Shown here: in pieces, positions 63,741 to 64,000 of the stretch
Layout of the letters: every line of letters begins with the position of its first letter
Position numbering within the stretch: the stretch's first letter is position 1
From: Streptomyces sp. NBC_00525
GTDB lineage: Bacteria; Actinomycetota; Actinomycetes; Streptomycetales; Streptomycetaceae
DNA: 64,000 nucleotides
NCBI RefSeq assembly: GCF_036346595.1
Contig: NZ_CP107834.1
Location: 1,860,001 to 1,924,000, forward strand
Direction: 5' to 3'
Made by a program: the position numbers and the translations under genes
Notes under the pieces: generated by a model
The model's database searches: none
Seen by the model: the letters and a program-made list of their open reading frames with translations, nothing else
What the model was told of the DNA's origin: nothing

Positions 63741-64000
63741 TCAGGATTCCCGAATGGTCCGCGGGGCGGTCTCGGGGTCGTCGTACGGCCGCGCCGCCTC
63801 GCGCAGGGCGGCGAGGACCCGGGCGACGGCCGGGGCGTCCTCACCGCCGCGCCGGACGGCGGCGACGACATGGCGCCGGGGCCGGTCCGCCTCCAGGGCC
63901 CGCATCACCACGCCCTCCCGGCCGTGCCGTTCCGCCGACGCCATGCGCGGGACCAGGGCGATGCCCATGCCGGCCGCGACCATGGCGAGGATCGCCGTCC
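63741..64000 (-). CDS. LysR-type transcriptional regulator, C-terminal part only
   Basis: The frame is open to the right edge, so about 86 C-terminal residues are visible. TAILAMVAAGMGIALVPRMA is the typical end of a LysR substrate-binding domain (the G-x-G-I-A-L-x-P element). ARVLAALREAARPYDD follows before the stop at 63741. The DNA-binding half lies outside the window. It reads toward alc, 60 bp away, so it could regulate purine-derived nitrogen use, but LysR genes often lie divergent from their targets. Confidence 0.75.
   Translation of the reverse strand, partial: TAILAMVAAGMGIALVPRMASAERHGREGVVMRALEADRPRRHVVAAVRRGGEDAPAVARVLAALREAARPYDDPETAPRTIRES

Overview
This is a chromosomal window from a high-GC actinomycete, almost certainly a Streptomyces. 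Evidence: strongly GC-biased third codon positions, many GTG starts, FeZn superoxide dismutase behind a Nur-type operator, a mycothiol-linked DsbA homologue, clpP1-clpP2-clpX, an mreBCD-pbp2-rodA cluster and an RNase E with long flanking arms. Gene order resembles the central core of the Streptomyces chromosome (obg-rpmA-rplU-rne, radical SAM pair, mre, ndk-folC-valS, clp-tig, rpiB, sodF, pepN-asd-pepN), so most of the window is conserved core with a few variable insertions. The organism and synteny statements rest on recall of families, not on a database search.

Region by region. 1-6.5 kb: activated-sugar genes (rmlD partial, rmlB, rmlA, galE) diverging from a two-domain GT2/TagF-like polymer transferase. 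6.6-8.8 kb: obgE, rpmA, rplU with a structured rplU leader. 9.0-11.7 kb: a glycerol-1-phosphate-dehydrogenase-like enzyme, a nucleotidyltransferase and galU, set between rplU and rne. 11.8-20.5 kb: rne, a TIGR03936-type protein, a repeat-rich membrane protein in the same uninterrupted frame, and a TIGR03960-type B12/radical SAM protein. 20.5-28.4 kb: a CYTH/CHAD protein and the rodA-pbp2-mreD-mreC-mreB cluster. 28.6-33.8 kb: ndk, DUF4233, folC, valS. 33.9-35.3 kb: two lineage-type envelope or secreted proteins. 35.5-40.0 kb: clpX, clpP2, clpP1, tig. 40.1-42.4 kb: tRNA-Pro, tRNA-Gly, a tiny membrane protein, a low-GC intergenic stretch and an acyltransferase. 42.4-47.6 kb: a SpoT-like HD protein, an antiporter, a SpoIIE-type phosphatase, an Fpg/Nei glycosylase, rpiB and bioY. 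47.9-52.3 kb: sodF, MOSC protein, aldo/keto reductase, lipoprotein, DsbA-like protein. 52.4-64.0 kb: two pepN paralogues around a subtilase and asd, then allantoicase and a partial LysR regulator.

How the genes fit together: dTDP-sugar, UDP-Glc/UDP-Gal and possibly CDP-glycerol-type donors plus a TagF-like polymerase suggest wall glycopolymer synthesis, close to the mre/pbp2/rodA wall machinery that in Streptomyces serves spore-wall assembly. The most interesting items are a possible CDP-glycerol route fed by a G1P-dehydrogenase homologue, the PVG/Trp repeat membrane protein fused in frame with a TIGR03936 domain, a small SpoT-like hydrolase next to a perfect 26-bp direct repeat, a probable sodF 3'UTR sRNA (s-SodF type), RNase E microdomain repeats, and several genes with unusual start codons. 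No CRISPR array, prophage, insertion sequence or biosynthetic cluster was seen.
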